Under the pieces are notes generated by a model. It searched no databases. It was not told the DNA's origin and was given only the letters and a program-made list of their open reading frames with translations. A stretch of DNA of 64,000 bases from Halorientalis sp. IM1011. Its GTDB lineage: Archaea; Halobacteriota; Halobacteria; Halobacteriales; Haloarculaceae. Made by a program: the position numbers and the translations under genes. The DNA lies in NCBI RefSeq assembly GCF_001989615.1, contig NZ_CP019067.1, forward strand, positions 1,612,001-1,676,000, in the 5' to 3' direction. Below are positions 17,237-26,416 of the stretch, piece by piece; position 1 is the first letter of the stretch; each line of letters starts with the position of its first letter.

Positions 17237-18355
17237 ATGCCCGCCTCGCCCTCCATCGCGGTCGTCGCCCACTGCTGGCTGGCGGCCGTCGTGCTCGCGA
17301 CGGTCCGAACGGTGGCCACCCACGTCCACCGAATCACCGCCGACCCCGCCCGCACCGCCGAACGGCTCCGGACACTCCGCGAAGTCGGCTACGTCGCGGC
17401 CACCCTCGCGACGCTCGCGCTCGCGCTGCAGATCGGAACCCTGTCGGTGGCCGTTGCTGCGGTCCAGGCTGTCGCACCGCCGCTCCCGGCCGGTCTCGTC
17501 GGCGTGATCGCCGCCGTCGTTCTCCTGCTCGGGCCGGTACTTTCGGGCCTGCTCGCGGTGCGGCTCGGGACGCTCCGGTCCCGCCGGGACTCCCGACGGC
17601 TCGATCTGACCTACCGGGACGTGACGGGCTGGTTCACCAGCCGGTACGCCGCCACGGTGCTCGCACTCGCGGCGGCCACGGCGGTGGTCACGGCCGCCGA
17701 CTCGACGGTCGGCCGGCTCGCCGTGGCGACCCTGCTGGGCGGTCTCGGGACGGCGCTCTCGCCCTACGCGATCAGTTTCACCGTCCGGGACCGGCCGGCG
17801 ACCGAGCGCGAACGCGAGATCGCGCGGGTACCCGAGGACTGTCGGCTCCGGGTCGTCGACGACCGGACGCGGTTCGGCGTGGCACTGGCCGCCGGCGTCC
17901 TGCCGGGCCAGCGGTACGTCTTCGTCGCCGAATCGCTATTCGGCCTGCCCGAGCGGGAACTGGCGGCGATCGTCGCCCACGAGGTCGGCCACCACGACGG
18001 GCACCACGTCCCGCTCCGGTTCGGGGCCTTCCTGGCGGCGGTCGTTCCGCTACTGGCGGCGCTGGAACTCGGCGGGACGACCGCCTTGCTCGTGGGTGTC
18101 GGACTGGCGTGTGTGGGCGCGCTCGGTGCGTTCGCCGTCGTCCGTCGGACGGAGTACGCGGCCGACGCCTACGCCGCCCGGCAGGGGCTCGGGCCAGCGC
18201 TCGCCGCGGCGCTGGAAGAACTTGCCGTCCGGCGCGTCCTGCTGACGACGCCCGGCCCCCACGCCGGCCCCTTCGCGGCGCATCCGCCGCTGCACGCGCG
18301 GGTCGCGCTGCTGGAAGCGGAGACGACGCGGGAGCCACCGGTGACCACGGTCTAG
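17237..18355 (+). CDS. M48 family zinc metalloprotease, membrane-bound
   Basis: A 372-residue membrane protease with HtpX/Ste24-like layout. Several N-terminal spans precede the zinc site HEVGH (248-252, in IVAHEVGHHDGHH), then two more spans and a glutamate in VRRTEYAADAYAARQ, the usual third zinc ligand. It degrades misfolded or damaged membrane proteins in relatives. ATG 17237 is preferred over GTG 17222 because the ATACATTTTT box at about 17203-17212 is 27-28 bases upstream. Its last four bases overlap the convergent cheC stop. Confidence 0.85.
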   Translation: MPASPSIAVVAHCWLAAVVLATVRTVATHVHRITADPARTAERLRTLREVGYVAATLATLALALQIGTLSVAVAAVQAVAPPLPAGLVGVIAAVVLLLGPVLSGLLAVRLGTLRSRRDSRRLDLTYRDVTGWFTSRYAATVLALAAATAVVTAADSTVGRLAVATLLGGLGTALSPYAISFTVRDRPATEREREIARVPEDCRLRVVDDRTRFGVALAAGVLPGQRYVFVAESLFGLPERELAAIVAHEVGHHDGHHVPLRFGAFLAAVVPLLAALELGGTTALLVGVGLACVGALGAFAVVRRTEYAADAYAARQGLGPALAAALEELAVRRVLLTTPGPHAGPFAAHPPLHARVALLEAETTREPPVTTV

Positions 18356-19020
18356 ACGAGTTCGGAGAAGTCTGTGGGGGCGGTCTCGGCGTCGGCGATG
18401 GAGTCGACGTCGATGTCGTGGATGAGGTCGACGAGCGGTTCCAGTTCGGGGAAGGTGTAGCAGGTCAGCGAGAAGTCCACGTCGGCGGCGGTGATCTGTG
18501 AGTCGACGACGAACACGATGTCGGTGTCGGGCCACCCCCCAATCTCCGACAGCATCGTCTCGCTGTCGCCGTAGGCGAAGTGTGGCGGCGAGTGGGCGAT
18601 GGTCGTCCCCAGCACGTTCGCCCAGCCGTCGATGAAGGCCGAGGTCATGATGTTGCCGACCTCCTGGATCGCGGATTTCTGCATGTCCGTGAAGCCGCTA
18701 CCGTCGGCCTCCGCCTCCGCCCCCTGCCCGAGCATGGCGTTCGCCAGCCGCTTGGCCTCGGCGCGAGAGACCAGAAAGAGCAGATAGCCGTGGGGCGCGT
18801 CTTCGAGTTCGGTGTAGATGCCCACGTGGGAATCGGATTCGGTCTCGGTCCGCAGGTGTGTCCCCACGTCGTCGAAATCGAGGAAGTTCAGTTTCGAGAC
18901 CGACGCCGCGGTTTCGAGCCCGCTCATCTGCTGGAGGTTGTCGGCGACGGTTTCGGCCCCCTCTTTGGCCAGCCCGTTGAACAGGTGGAGCTTCCGCACG
19001 TCGACCTTCAGGGAATCCAT
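18352..19020 (-). CDS. CheC-family CheY-P phosphatase-like protein
   Basis: A 222-residue protein with the CheC helix pattern AIQEVGNIMTSAFIDGWANVLG (about residues 115-136), carrying the Glu and Asn of the phosphatase motif. The N-terminal helix LAKEGAETVADNLQQMSG is a weaker counterpart of the first motif. The C-terminal part (DIVFVVDSQITAADVDFSLTCYTFPELEPLVD) matches the CheC core. CheC removes phosphate from CheY in taxis signalling. No other che or archaellum gene is in the window, so it may be an orphan. ATG 19020 is 126 bases from the divergent hel308. Confidence 0.85.
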   Translation of the reverse strand: MDSLKVDVRKLHLFNGLAKEGAETVADNLQQMSGLETAASVSKLNFLDFDDVGTHLRTETESDSHVGIYTELEDAPHGYLLFLVSRAEAKRLANAMLGQGAEAEADGSGFTDMQKSAIQEVGNIMTSAFIDGWANVLGTTIAHSPPHFAYGDSETMLSEIGGWPDTDIVFVVDSQITAADVDFSLTCYTFPELEPLVDLIHDIDVDSIADAETAPTDFSELV

Positions 19021-19146
19021 GCGGAATCCTTCGCGTCCACAGGCATGAAACCACGGGGCAACTAGGCTGTCGATACTGAACACCCGTCCCGTTCGGCCGG
19101 AGCGAGGACGACAATTTAAATCCGGGGACGCACGAAGGTAGCGGTA

Positions 19147-21552
19147 ATGGACGTCGCGGCGATTCCGGGGGTTCCCGACTGGCTGCCCGGACACCTACAG
19201 GACGAGGGCATCGAGTCGCTGTACCCGCCACAGGCCGAGGCGGTCGAGGCGGGCGTCACCGAGGGCGAGAACCTCGTCGCCAGCGTGCCGACAGCCAGCG
19301 GGAAGACCCTGGTCGCCGAGCTGGCGATGCTCTCGGCGGTCGCCGGTGCGGAGAACGAAGCGGCCGGGAAGGCACTCTACATCGTCCCGTTGCGGGCACT
19401 GGCCAGCGAGAAGGCCGAGGAGTTCGCGCAGTTCGAGGAGTATGGAATCGAGATCGGCGTCACCACGGGCAACTACGATTCCGACGGTGGCTGGCTCGCC
19501 GACAAGGATATCATCGTCGCAACCAGCGAGAAGGTCGACTCGCTGGTGCGCAACGACGCCGGCTGGATCGAGGATCTCTCCTGTGTGGTCGCGGACGAGG
19601 TCCACCTCGTCGACGACGGCCAGCGCGGCCCCACGCTGGAGGTGACGCTCGCCAAGCTCAGACAGCTCAACGCCGACCTGCAGACGGTCGCCCTCTCGGC
19701 CACCATCGGCAACGCCGACGAACTCGCCGACTGGCTCGACGCCGAACTCGTCGATTCGAACTGGCGACCCATCGAACTCCAGAAGGGGGTCCACTTCGGG
19801 CAGGCACTGCACCTCGAGGACGGCAGCCAGCAGCGCCTCGAAGTCCGCAACGGCGAGAGCGAGACCGCCGCCATCGTCCGGGATACCCTCGAAGACGACG
19901 GCTCGACGCTCGTGTTCGTCAACTCCCGGCGCAACGCCGAGGCCGCGGCCCGCCGGCTCGCCTCGACGACGAGTGACTTCCTCGACGGCGAGGAACGGGA
20001 GCGACTCGACGAGATCGCAGCGGAGATCCGTGACGTGAGCGACACCGAGACCAGCGACGACCTGGCCGACGCCGTCGCGAAGGGGGCGGCCTTCCACCAC
20101 GCCGGTCTCGCGAGCGACCACCGATCGCTGGTCGAGGAGGCCTTCCGCGACCGCCTGCTGAAAGTCGTCTGTGCGACGCCGACGCTCGCGGCGGGCGTCA
20201 ACACCCCCTCCCGGCGGGTCGTCGTCCGGGACTGGCGGCGCTACGACGGCTCGGCCGGCGGGATGGCCCCGCTTTCGGTGCTGGAGGTCCACCAGATGAT
20301 GGGACGGGCCGGCCGGCCCGGGCTGGACCCCTACGGCGAGGCCGTCCTGCTCGCGAACAGCCACGACGAACTCGACGAACTGTTCGAGCGGTACGTCTGG
20401 GCCGACCCCGAGCCGGTGCGGTCGAAACTCGCCGCCGAACCCGCCCTCCGCACGCACCTGCTGGCGACGGTCGCCTCCGGGTTCGCCAGTTCCCGCGAGG
20501 GCGTGCTGGAGTTCCTCGAACGGACGCTGCACGCCAGCCAGAACGCCGACCGGAGCGAACTGGAGCGGGTCACCGACCAGATGCTCGACTATCTGGAGAT
20601 GAACGATTTTCTGACCAGAGACGGCGACCAGTTGCAGGCGACGGGCCTGGGCCACACGGTCTCGCGGCTCTACCTCGACCCGATGAGCGCCGCGGAGATC
20701 ATCGATGGCCTGCGCGACTGGGAGCGGTCGGGCGGCCGGTCGACGGGACGGGGCGATAGAGCCGAGAGGGACGCCGAGGAAGAGCCCGCTGGGTTCACCC
20801 GGGCCAGCGAACTGACGGCCGACGACGACGGGGACGACGGACCCCGGGAGCCACCGTCGGCGCTGGGGCTCTACCACCTCGTCGCGCGCACGCCGGACAT
20901 GTACGAACTCTACCTCCGGAGCGGCGACGAGGAGGAGTACACGCAACTGGCCTACGAACGGGAGACGGAGTTCCTCGGCCCGATGCCCAGCGAGTACGAG
21001 GAGGGGCGGTTCGACGACTGGTTGTCGGCGCTGAAGACCGCTCGCCTGCTCGAAGACTGGGCCAGCGAGGTCGACGAGAGCGAGGTGACCGACCGCTACG
21101 GCGTCGGCCCGGGGGACATCCGCGGGAAGGTCGAGACCACCCAGTGGTTGCTGGGGGCCGCCGAGTCACTGGCGGGCGAACTCGACCTCGACTGCGTGCC
21201 GGCGATCCGCGAGGCACGCACCCGGGTCGAACACGGGGTCAAGAGCGAACTCGTCGACCTCGCGGGGGTGCGCAGTGTCGGGCGGAAACGCGCCCGACGG
21301 CTCTACGACGCGGGGATCCGGACCCGGGCGGACCTGCGGGAGGCCGACAAATCGGTCGTCCTCGGCGCGCTCCGGGGCCGGGAGAAGACCGCCGAGAACG
21401 TACTGGAGAACGCCGGCCGCGAGGACCCGTCGATGGACGATGTCGACCCCGCGGACGTCGACGGGATCGACGCGACCCTCCCCAGCGGGACCGGCGAGAC
21501 CGGTGGCGACTCCGACGAACCGGACGATCAGTCCAGCCTGGGTGATTTCTGA
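19147..21552 (+). CDS. hel308: ATP-dependent DNA helicase Hel308
   Basis: An 801-residue superfamily 2 helicase that unwinds forked DNA 3' to 5' during replication restart and recombination. Visible motifs are PTASGKT (48-54), DEVH (150-153), [37 protein letters not shown] and [10 protein letters not shown]. Winged-helix and ratchet regions follow, with a helix-hairpin-helix near the end ([26 protein letters not shown]). A disordered acidic tail ends in DDQSSLGDF, reminiscent of a short interaction peptide. An ACAATTTAAAT box at 19110-19120 is ~28-30 bases before ATG. The stop overlaps the Cgi121 start by one base. Confidence 0.96.
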   Translation: MDVAAIPGVPDWLPGHLQDEGIESLYPPQAEAVEAGVTEGENLVASVPTASGKTLVAELAMLSAVAGAENEAAGKALYIVPLRALASEKAEEFAQFEEYGIEIGVTTGNYDSDGGWLADKDIIVATSEKVDSLVRNDAGWIEDLSCVVADEVHLVDDGQRGPTLEVTLAKLRQLNADLQTVALSATIGNADELADWLDAELVDSNWRPIELQKGVHFGQALHLEDGSQQRLEVRNGESETAAIVRDTLEDDGSTLVFVNSRRNAEAAARRLASTTSDFLDGEERERLDEIAAEIRDVSDTETSDDLADAVAKGAAFHHAGLASDHRSLVEEAFRDRLLKVVCATPTLAAGVNTPSRRVVVRDWRRYDGSAGGMAPLSVLEVHQMMGRAGRPGLDPYGEAVLLANSHDELDELFERYVWADPEPVRSKLAAEPALRTHLLATVASGFASSREGVLEFLERTLHASQNADRSELERVTDQMLDYLEMNDFLTRDGDQLQATGLGHTVSRLYLDPMSAAEIIDGLRDWERSGGRSTGRGDRAERDAEEEPAGFTRASELTADDDGDDGPREPPSALGLYHLVARTPDMYELYLRSGDEEEYTQLAYERETEFLGPMPSEYEEGRFDDWLSALKTARLLEDWASEVDESEVTDRYGVGPGDIRGKVETTQWLLGAAESLAGELDLDCVPAIREARTRVEHGVKSELVDLAGVRSVGRKRARRLYDAGIRTRADLREADKSVVLGALRGREKTAENVLENAGREDPSMDDVDPADVDGIDATLPSGTGETGGDSDEPDDQSSLGDF

Positions 21553-22070
21553 TGGAGGTGATCGAGGGGACGGCGACGGTCGCGGACGTGGACGCCTTCG
21601 TCGCGGAGCTGGGCGAGATCGGCGACGAGTACGACTCGGCGGTGCAGGCGTTCGACGCCCGGTACGTCGTCGGCCGCGAGCACCTCGACCGCGCGGTCGC
21701 GTGCGCCGAGCGCGCCCGGGCCCAGGGCGAGGCCATCGCAGACGATCCCGCCGTGGAGATCCTGCTGTACGCGGCCGGTCGACGACAGATCTCCCGGGCA
21801 CTCGAGATGGGGGTCTCTGCGGGCGAGTGCCCGGTCGCGGCCGTCGTTCACGGACTGGCGGACGGGGCGGACGGGTCGGATATCGCGGACGAGTCGGGAG
21901 CGGCCGCGGCGGTCGCGGACCTGCTGGAACCGGCCGAGACGCTCGGTACGTACGACGAGAACCGCGTCCGGGAGTTTTTCGACGTGTCCGACCGCGAACT
22001 CGCGGCGACCGACGCCGGGCTGTCGGCGCTGGTCGTCGAGCGGGTGGCGCTACTGGCCGTCGAGAAGTGA
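21552..22070 (+). CDS. cgi121: KEOPS complex subunit Cgi121
   Basis: A 172-residue Cgi121/TPRKB-family protein, the KEOPS subunit that binds Bud32 and recruits tRNA for t6A37 synthesis. Family features are the N-terminal EGTATVADVDAFVAELGEI, the VQAFDARYVVGREHLDRAVACAERA helix, and the ILLYAAGRRQISRALEMGV segment with the strongly conserved LYAAGxRQIxxAL. It overlaps the hel308 stop (TGATG), so the two are translationally coupled. The hel308-cgi121 neighbourhood recurs in archaea, to my knowledge. Confidence 0.92.
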   Translation: MEVIEGTATVADVDAFVAELGEIGDEYDSAVQAFDARYVVGREHLDRAVACAERARAQGEAIADDPAVEILLYAAGRRQISRALEMGVSAGECPVAAVVHGLADGADGSDIADESGAAAAVADLLEPAETLGTYDENRVREFFDVSDRELAATDAGLSALVVERVALLAVEK

Positions 22071-22287
22071 TCTGTCGGCCCGGAAGGTTGAAACGGCCGG
22101 CTTCGGTCGGTCCGTTCGGGAGATCGCAGTGACCGACGAGTCGACGGGGCGACGACGAACCGGCACCGGGATCCGAACGCACGGCGTACCCACCCGACAA
22201 TATGCTACATCGTGACACGAGTTTCGGCGGATCCGGAACCGGAGATATCGGGCGCGAACGGGGGCCGTCCGGACGCACACCACACGT

Positions 22288-23004
22288 ATGAGCGCGTGGT
22301 GGGGAATCGTCGCGAGCGGGGGGTCTCTCGGTGTCCTCGGGAGCCAGGCGCTCGTCGGTCGGGCAGCGGCGACCGCGCCGGGGACCGACAGCGACGCGCT
22401 GGGCTATGCTATCATCGCGGGCATGGCCATCAGCGCGGGGTTGCTCGTCGCCTGGATCGCGACGACCCAGCGGCTGGAGAGTCACGACGGACTGGCGGCC
22501 GACTGGCTGGCGGTGGGAGTCGGGCCGCTGCTGTCGAGTCTCGGGGCGGTCGCCATGCTGACGGCGGCGGGCGAGAACCCCGGCGTCGCGGGCGTGGCTG
22601 CGGCGTTCGGAACGATTCTGGCGTGGGCCGTCGTCGGCGCGACCGACGGGGCCGACGGTCGGGGGCCGCTGGTTCGACGCGGCGTCGGCGGCGCGACGCT
22701 GGCGGCCGGATACGCCGCCGGGTCGCTGGTGGGCCTGCTCGGCGCGGCGATACTGGCCGGGCACGTCACGGTCGAGACGGCGGTCGGCCGCGAGGACGGG
22801 TGGCTCCGCGCGACGGGCGTGACGGTCGGTATTCTGGGCGTGTTCCTGGCCGCGACAGCGCTCGGGATCGGAGCGTTCGGTCTGTCCCCGGCCGGGCGGG
22901 TGGCGGCGCTGGCGTTCGCCGGAGGGAGCCTGCTCGTCGTCGGCCTCTCGGAGACGAACCTCACCGGGTCGCCGCCCCGAAATCGGCGGATCGACACCTC
23001 CTGA
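22288..23004 (+). CDS. Multi-span membrane protein, unknown
   Basis: A 238-residue protein that is mostly hydrophobic: about seven or eight Ala/Gly/Val-rich spans separated by short acidic loops (for example AATAPGTDSDALGYA, TTQRLESHDGLAAD). The C-terminal tail is hydrophilic and basic (ETNLTGSPPRNRRIDTS). No transporter signature, Cys pairs or catalytic residues stand out. It follows cgi121 after 217 bases of non-coding sequence and precedes an alpha/beta hydrolase by 40 bases. Confidence 0.65.
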   Translation: MSAWWGIVASGGSLGVLGSQALVGRAAATAPGTDSDALGYAIIAGMAISAGLLVAWIATTQRLESHDGLAADWLAVGVGPLLSSLGAVAMLTAAGENPGVAGVAAAFGTILAWAVVGATDGADGRGPLVRRGVGGATLAAGYAAGSLVGLLGAAILAGHVTVETAVGREDGWLRATGVTVGILGVFLAATALGIGAFGLSPAGRVAALAFAGGSLLVVGLSETNLTGSPPRNRRIDTS

Positions 23005-23044
23005 GTGCGAAGACACAAGGTCAGTGATCCCGAGTTACGGACGA

Positions 23045-23929
23045 ATGGCGAGTTCGAGCAGTGACGCGTCGGGCGGTACCGGCGGGCCACAGACAGTCGA
23101 AGTGACGGCAACGGACGGGGCGGGACGGTCGACGACGACGACCGTCCGGTACAGCGACACGGGGAAGGGGCGACCGCTGGTGCTGTTACACGGCGTCGGA
23201 CTCGACGCGAGACACATCTCCTGGAAGCACGCGATCCCCCACCTCGCGGACGATCGGCGCGTGATCGCCCCCGACCTGCCGGGCCACGGCGACAGCGACA
23301 AGCCGAACATCCGGTACACGACCGACTACTACGTCGACGTGGTGTCCGGACTGGTCGAGGAACTCGACCTGAACCAGCCCAGCGTCGCCGGCATCTCGAT
23401 GGGTGGTGCCATCGCACTGGGGTACGCGCTGGCGGAGGACGTCGAGCGGCTGGCGCTGGTCGACAGCTACGGACTGGGCGCGGACGCGAGCTGGCGGCCG
23501 ATGGCGTCGGTCGCCCTGCGCGTGCCCGTGATGGATCAGTTCGTCTGGAACACGATGGGCGTCAACGAGGGGACCGTCCGGGACACCCTGCGGGGGTACA
23601 TGACCAACGCCTCCGAGGAATTCGTCTCGGAAGTCCACGACGTGTTGCAGGACGACGCCTGTGGCCGGACCCTTCGGCGCTGGCAGCGCAGCGAGTTCGG
23701 AGCCTGTGGCTTCCGGACCTGCTATCTCGACGACCTGTCCGAACTCTCGGTCCCGACGCTGCTGGTCCACGGCGACGACGACACGCTCCTGCCCACGTCG
23801 TGGTCCGAGCGGGCCCACGACCGGCTCCCCGACAGCAGACTGCACGTGTTCGAGGACTGTGGCCACTGGCCACCCCGGGAACGCCCCGCCACCTTCAACC
23901 GCGTCCTGGCTGACTTTCTGGCGAGCTAA
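23045..23929 (+). CDS. Alpha/beta hydrolase
   Basis: A 294-residue hydrolase of the alpha/beta fold. It shows the oxyanion strand VLLHGVGLDARHISW, PDLPGHGDSDKP, and the nucleophile elbow VAGISMGGAIAL with Ser in GISMGG. The acid lies in LVHGDDDTLLP and the catalytic His in VFEDCGHWPPRERP. It is most like esterase or haloperoxidase-type epoxide/ester hydrolases; the substrate is unknown. ATG 23045 (MASSSSDASGG) is taken instead of GTG 23024, giving a Ser/Gly-rich flexible N-terminus. Confidence 0.88.
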   Translation: MASSSSDASGGTGGPQTVEVTATDGAGRSTTTTVRYSDTGKGRPLVLLHGVGLDARHISWKHAIPHLADDRRVIAPDLPGHGDSDKPNIRYTTDYYVDVVSGLVEELDLNQPSVAGISMGGAIALGYALAEDVERLALVDSYGLGADASWRPMASVALRVPVMDQFVWNTMGVNEGTVRDTLRGYMTNASEEFVSEVHDVLQDDACGRTLRRWQRSEFGACGFRTCYLDDLSELSVPTLLVHGDDDTLLPTSWSERAHDRLPDSRLHVFEDCGHWPPRERPATFNRVLADFLAS

Positions 23930-24096
23930 CGGCGGTCCGCGGTGCGATTTCTCGGCGCTGGCACTCGACCCGTGACGGTAGTCAGTGACTGGAACGGATC
24001 GGATTGTGGTGCTCGATGGCACAAAACATACCAGTAGAGAGATGCGGTGGGGCCGGGGACCGCGGTAGGGCGAGGAGTGGAGCGCGCGTGCTGGAG

Positions 24097-24717
24097 TTAT
24101 TCGGGCTGTTCGTCGACCAGGATGACGGCTTCGCCGTCGATGACGACTTCCTCGTCCTGCTTGACCTGCGTTGTCAGCCGGAACTGGTCGTTGCCCAGGT
24201 CCTCGACGATCTCGATATCGGCGGTGAGTCGGTCGCCGATGCGGACCGGGTTGTGGAACTCGAGATCCTGCGAGAGGTAGACCACGAGCCCGGGCACACG
24301 GGCCAGCGCGGCGCTGATGAGGCCGCCGACGAGCGTCCCGTGGGCGATGCGGCCCCGGAACCGGGTCTCGGAGGCGTACTCGTCGTCGAGGTGGAGCGGG
24401 TTGGTGTCACCGCTCGCTGCAGCGAAGTTCGTCACGTCGTCTTCGGAGATTGTCTTGGTGAACTGGATGCGATCCCCGACGCCGAGTTCTGTCCGGTCGT
24501 CCTCCGTTCGCTCGATGGTCCACTCGGGGAGGTCTTCGTCGGGTTCGATCCGCTCTCGCGGCGGCAGCGCCGGGTCCTCGTCGGTGTCGTCGTCGTCGGA
24601 GTTGACACCGAAGGCCGCGAACGCCGCTCTGTTCGCCTCGAGAACGCTGTTGAAGACGTGCGACGAGGTCTCCGTCCACGTGTCCAGCAACGCGCTCCGA
24701 TGCGGGTTGGAGCTCAT
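24097..24717 (-). CDS. MaoC-like (R)-specific enoyl-CoA hydratase, PHA-linked
   Basis: A 206-residue hot-dog-fold protein. The hydratase-2 motif is SGDTNPLHLDDEYASETRFRGR, with the Asp/His pair expected for (R)-specific hydration of enoyl-CoA, followed by IAHGTLVGGLISAALARV. An N-terminal ~80-residue extension (TWTETSSHVFNSVLEANRAAFAAFG) contains a PhaE/phasin-like helix and an acidic linker. It is divergent from phaR, the arrangement described for PHA clusters of Haloferax mediterranei (maoC next to phaRPEC). It probably supplies (R)-3-hydroxyacyl-CoA for polymer synthesis. ATG 24717 lies about 27 bases from CTTTAATAG. Confidence 0.88.
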   Translation of the reverse strand: MSSNPHRSALLDTWTETSSHVFNSVLEANRAAFAAFGVNSDDDDTDEDPALPPRERIEPDEDLPEWTIERTEDDRTELGVGDRIQFTKTISEDDVTNFAAASGDTNPLHLDDEYASETRFRGRIAHGTLVGGLISAALARVPGLVVYLSQDLEFHNPVRIGDRLTADIEIVEDLGNDQFRLTTQVKQDEEVVIDGEAVILVDEQPE

Positions 24718-24867
24718 TGGCACCAGTTGTTGGAAGTGGCTCTATTAAAGCGTGATGGTTCACATGACTCGTCGGCTACAGAACGGCGTCTGCGGGCCGC
24801 TCCGTACGAATCTCGCGCGCTCGCCGTGGTCGGTGAGGGCCGGCAGTCGGCCCCCGCGGGATCAGTC

Positions 24868-24893
24868 GCTACCATTTGCTACCATTGTATGGT
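24868..24893. promoter_or_regulatory. Candidate PhaR operator: 10-bp tandem repeat plus palindrome
   Basis: GCTACCATTT and GCTACCATTG lie in tandem at 24868-24887. The second half joins the palindrome ACCATtgtATGGT (24881-24893). A further ATGGTG occurs at 24919-24924. The site is about 60-85 bases upstream of the phaR ATG and between the divergent maoC-like and phaR genes. A 10-bp period puts both repeats on the same DNA face. An AbrB-type PhaR dimer is the natural candidate ligand (inference). Confidence 0.6.
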
Positions 24894-24952
24894 GAACAGT
24901 GGTGAGAAGCATAACCCTTATGGTGTCAGGTGGCGTAGAGAGGGGTGAAGGG

Positions 24953-25264
24953 ATGACCGAGCAACACGACAGCGAGGACGGGTTGATGTGGCCCCCACAG
25001 ATGATGAAGGGATTCCAGCAGGCCAGCGAGCAGGCGATGGAGCAGCAACAGGAGTTCATCCAGCAGCTGCTCGGTGCCAGCACGTCGGGCGTTGGCGTCC
25101 CCCAGCTGGGCGCGATGAGTCAGATGGCGACGTTCAAGACCCGCGTCCAGAGCGGCGGACGCATCAGCATTCCCGACGCCGAGCGCGAGGCGCTCGACAT
25201 CGAGGAGGGCGACATCGTCCAGACTGTCGTGGTTCCGGTCAAGCGCAAGCGTTCCCAGGAGTGA
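24953..25264 (+). CDS. phaR: PHA synthesis regulator PhaR (AbrB-like)
   Basis: A 103-residue protein. The N-terminal half is amphipathic helix (MMKGFQQASEQAMEQQQEFIQQLLG), likely a granule-associating or oligomerising segment. The C-terminal half is a SpoVT/AbrB swapped-hairpin DNA-binding domain (FKTRVQSGGRISIPDAEREALDIEEGD). Haloarchaeal PhaR represses phaRP and senses granules; this is family knowledge from Haloferax mediterranei. The start is ATG 24953, preceded by AGGGGTGA (24941-24948), a Shine-Dalgarno-like sequence. It is followed 7 bases later by phaP. Confidence 0.93.
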   Translation: MTEQHDSEDGLMWPPQMMKGFQQASEQAMEQQQEFIQQLLGASTSGVGVPQLGAMSQMATFKTRVQSGGRISIPDAEREALDIEEGDIVQTVVVPVKRKRSQE

Positions 25265-25271
25265 ACCCACT

Positions 25272-25823
25272 ATGACAGAGTACACCACCCCCATCACGAC
25301 GACGTTCGAGATGCAGCGCCAGGCGATCAAGCAGTCACAGAACGCGGTCGAGCAGGGCGTCGAGTTCCAGCAGACCGTCAGCGAGGCCTTCGTCGACAGC
25401 CTCGACAGCCAGGAGTCGGCCCAGCGCCGCACCGTCGAGCTGTCGAAGACCGCCTTCGACAGCTACCTCGACGCCGTCGAGAGTACGGTCCCCGGCGCGG
25501 CCGGCTCCGTCGAGGAGGTCCGCGAGGCCGTCGACGAGCAGTTCGAGTTCCTGCTCGAGAACCACGCCGAACTGTTCGAGAACATCGAGGCCGAGACCCG
25601 TGACGGCCTCGACGCCTACGAGGACCTGACGGCGGACTACCTCGAGGCTATGGACGAGCAGATCGAGATGGTGCTCGAGGCCCACGAGGACCTCGAAGGC
25701 CAGTCGATCGAGGCCGCCGAACAGGTCGAAGACCAGATCGAGCAGATGCAGGAGCAGGTCGAGCAGGTTCAGGACCAGGTCCAGGAGGTCCAGGAGCAGG
25801 CCGCCGACCAGATCGAGGCCTGA
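25272..25823 (+). CDS. phaP: Phasin PhaP
   Basis: A 183-residue acidic, all-helical protein coating PHA granules. Its N-terminus is MTEYTTPITTTFEMQRQ. The body has amphipathic helices (FQQTVSEAFVDSLDSQESAQRRTVELSKTAFDSYLDAVES), and the C-terminus is a heptad coiled coil (EQVEDQIEQMQEQVEQVQDQV). Haloarchaeal PhaP is the major granule protein and limits granule coalescence. It is co-directional with phaR, 7 bases downstream. Composition rich in Glu and Gln, with no Cys, is normal for the family. Confidence 0.92.
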   Translation: MTEYTTPITTTFEMQRQAIKQSQNAVEQGVEFQQTVSEAFVDSLDSQESAQRRTVELSKTAFDSYLDAVESTVPGAAGSVEEVREAVDEQFEFLLENHAELFENIEAETRDGLDAYEDLTADYLEAMDEQIEMVLEAHEDLEGQSIEAAEQVEDQIEQMQEQVEQVQDQVQEVQEQAADQIEA

Positions 25824-25840
25824 CCTCGAACGAACGACCC

Positions 25841-25850
25841 GATTTTTTGT
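25841..25850 (+). promoter_or_regulatory. Internal box A before phaE
   Basis: GATTTTTTGT lies 24-33 bases upstream of the phaE ATG at 25874, the spacing seen for leaderless starts across this window. It suggests phaEC can be transcribed separately from phaRP. It could alternatively be a T-rich terminator for phaRP, or both. Confidence 0.5.
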
Positions 25851-25873
25851 TGCCCGCGATATACGTTACCACC

Positions 25874-26416
25874 ATGAGCGATACAACCAACGATCCGATG
25901 GAGGACTGGAACGAGATGGTAGAGGAGATGAACGACGCGGTCGCGGACTCCGTCGAGCAGAACATGAAGGCCCAGGCGGCCTTCATGGAGTCCTGGGCCG
26001 AGGCCGTCGAGGGCTCGATGCCCGAGGAAGACGAAGTCGCCGAGGGCTTCGAGGGGTACAACCGCGCCTACGAGGTGTGGATGGACGCCTCCGAGAAGAT
26101 GTTCGAGCGCACGACCGACGCGGCCCAGGGCGAGGACGTCGACCCCTCGGAGATGCGCGACATCTGGCTCCAGTCGGCCAACGAGGCCTTCAAGGAAGTC
26201 ATGGGCACGTCCGCCTTCGCCGCCGCCAACGGCCAGCTGGTCGAGGCGATGATGGACATGCAGGAGGAGGCCGACGAGGTCACACAGGACACCATCCAGC
26301 AGATGGGGCTGCCGACACGTGACGACGTGATGGAGGTCGGCGAACGACTGGTCGAACTGGAGCGGCGTCAGCACGCCGTCGAGCAGAAGCTCGACGAGAT
26401 CCTCGAGGAACTATGA
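25874..26416 (+). CDS. phaE: PHA synthase subunit PhaE (haloarchaeal class III)
   Basis: A 180-residue subunit of the class III PHA synthase; it activates and is required for PhaC. It is highly acidic and helical. The C-terminal PhaE box is recognisable: [21 protein letters not shown] followed by a short coiled coil [15 protein letters not shown]. Haloarchaeal PhaE is shorter than bacterial PhaE (about 40 kDa), as here. ATG 25874 is used because of the box A 28 bases upstream. The ATGA overlap with phaC (26413-26416) indicates coupled translation, matching a 1:1 complex. Confidence 0.93.
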   Translation: MSDTTNDPMEDWNEMVEEMNDAVADSVEQNMKAQAAFMESWAEAVEGSMPEEDEVAEGFEGYNRAYEVWMDASEKMFERTTDAAQGEDVDPSEMRDIWLQSANEAFKEVMGTSAFAAANGQLVEAMMDMQEEADEVTQDTIQQMGLPTRDDVMEVGERLVELERRQHAVEQKLDEILEEL

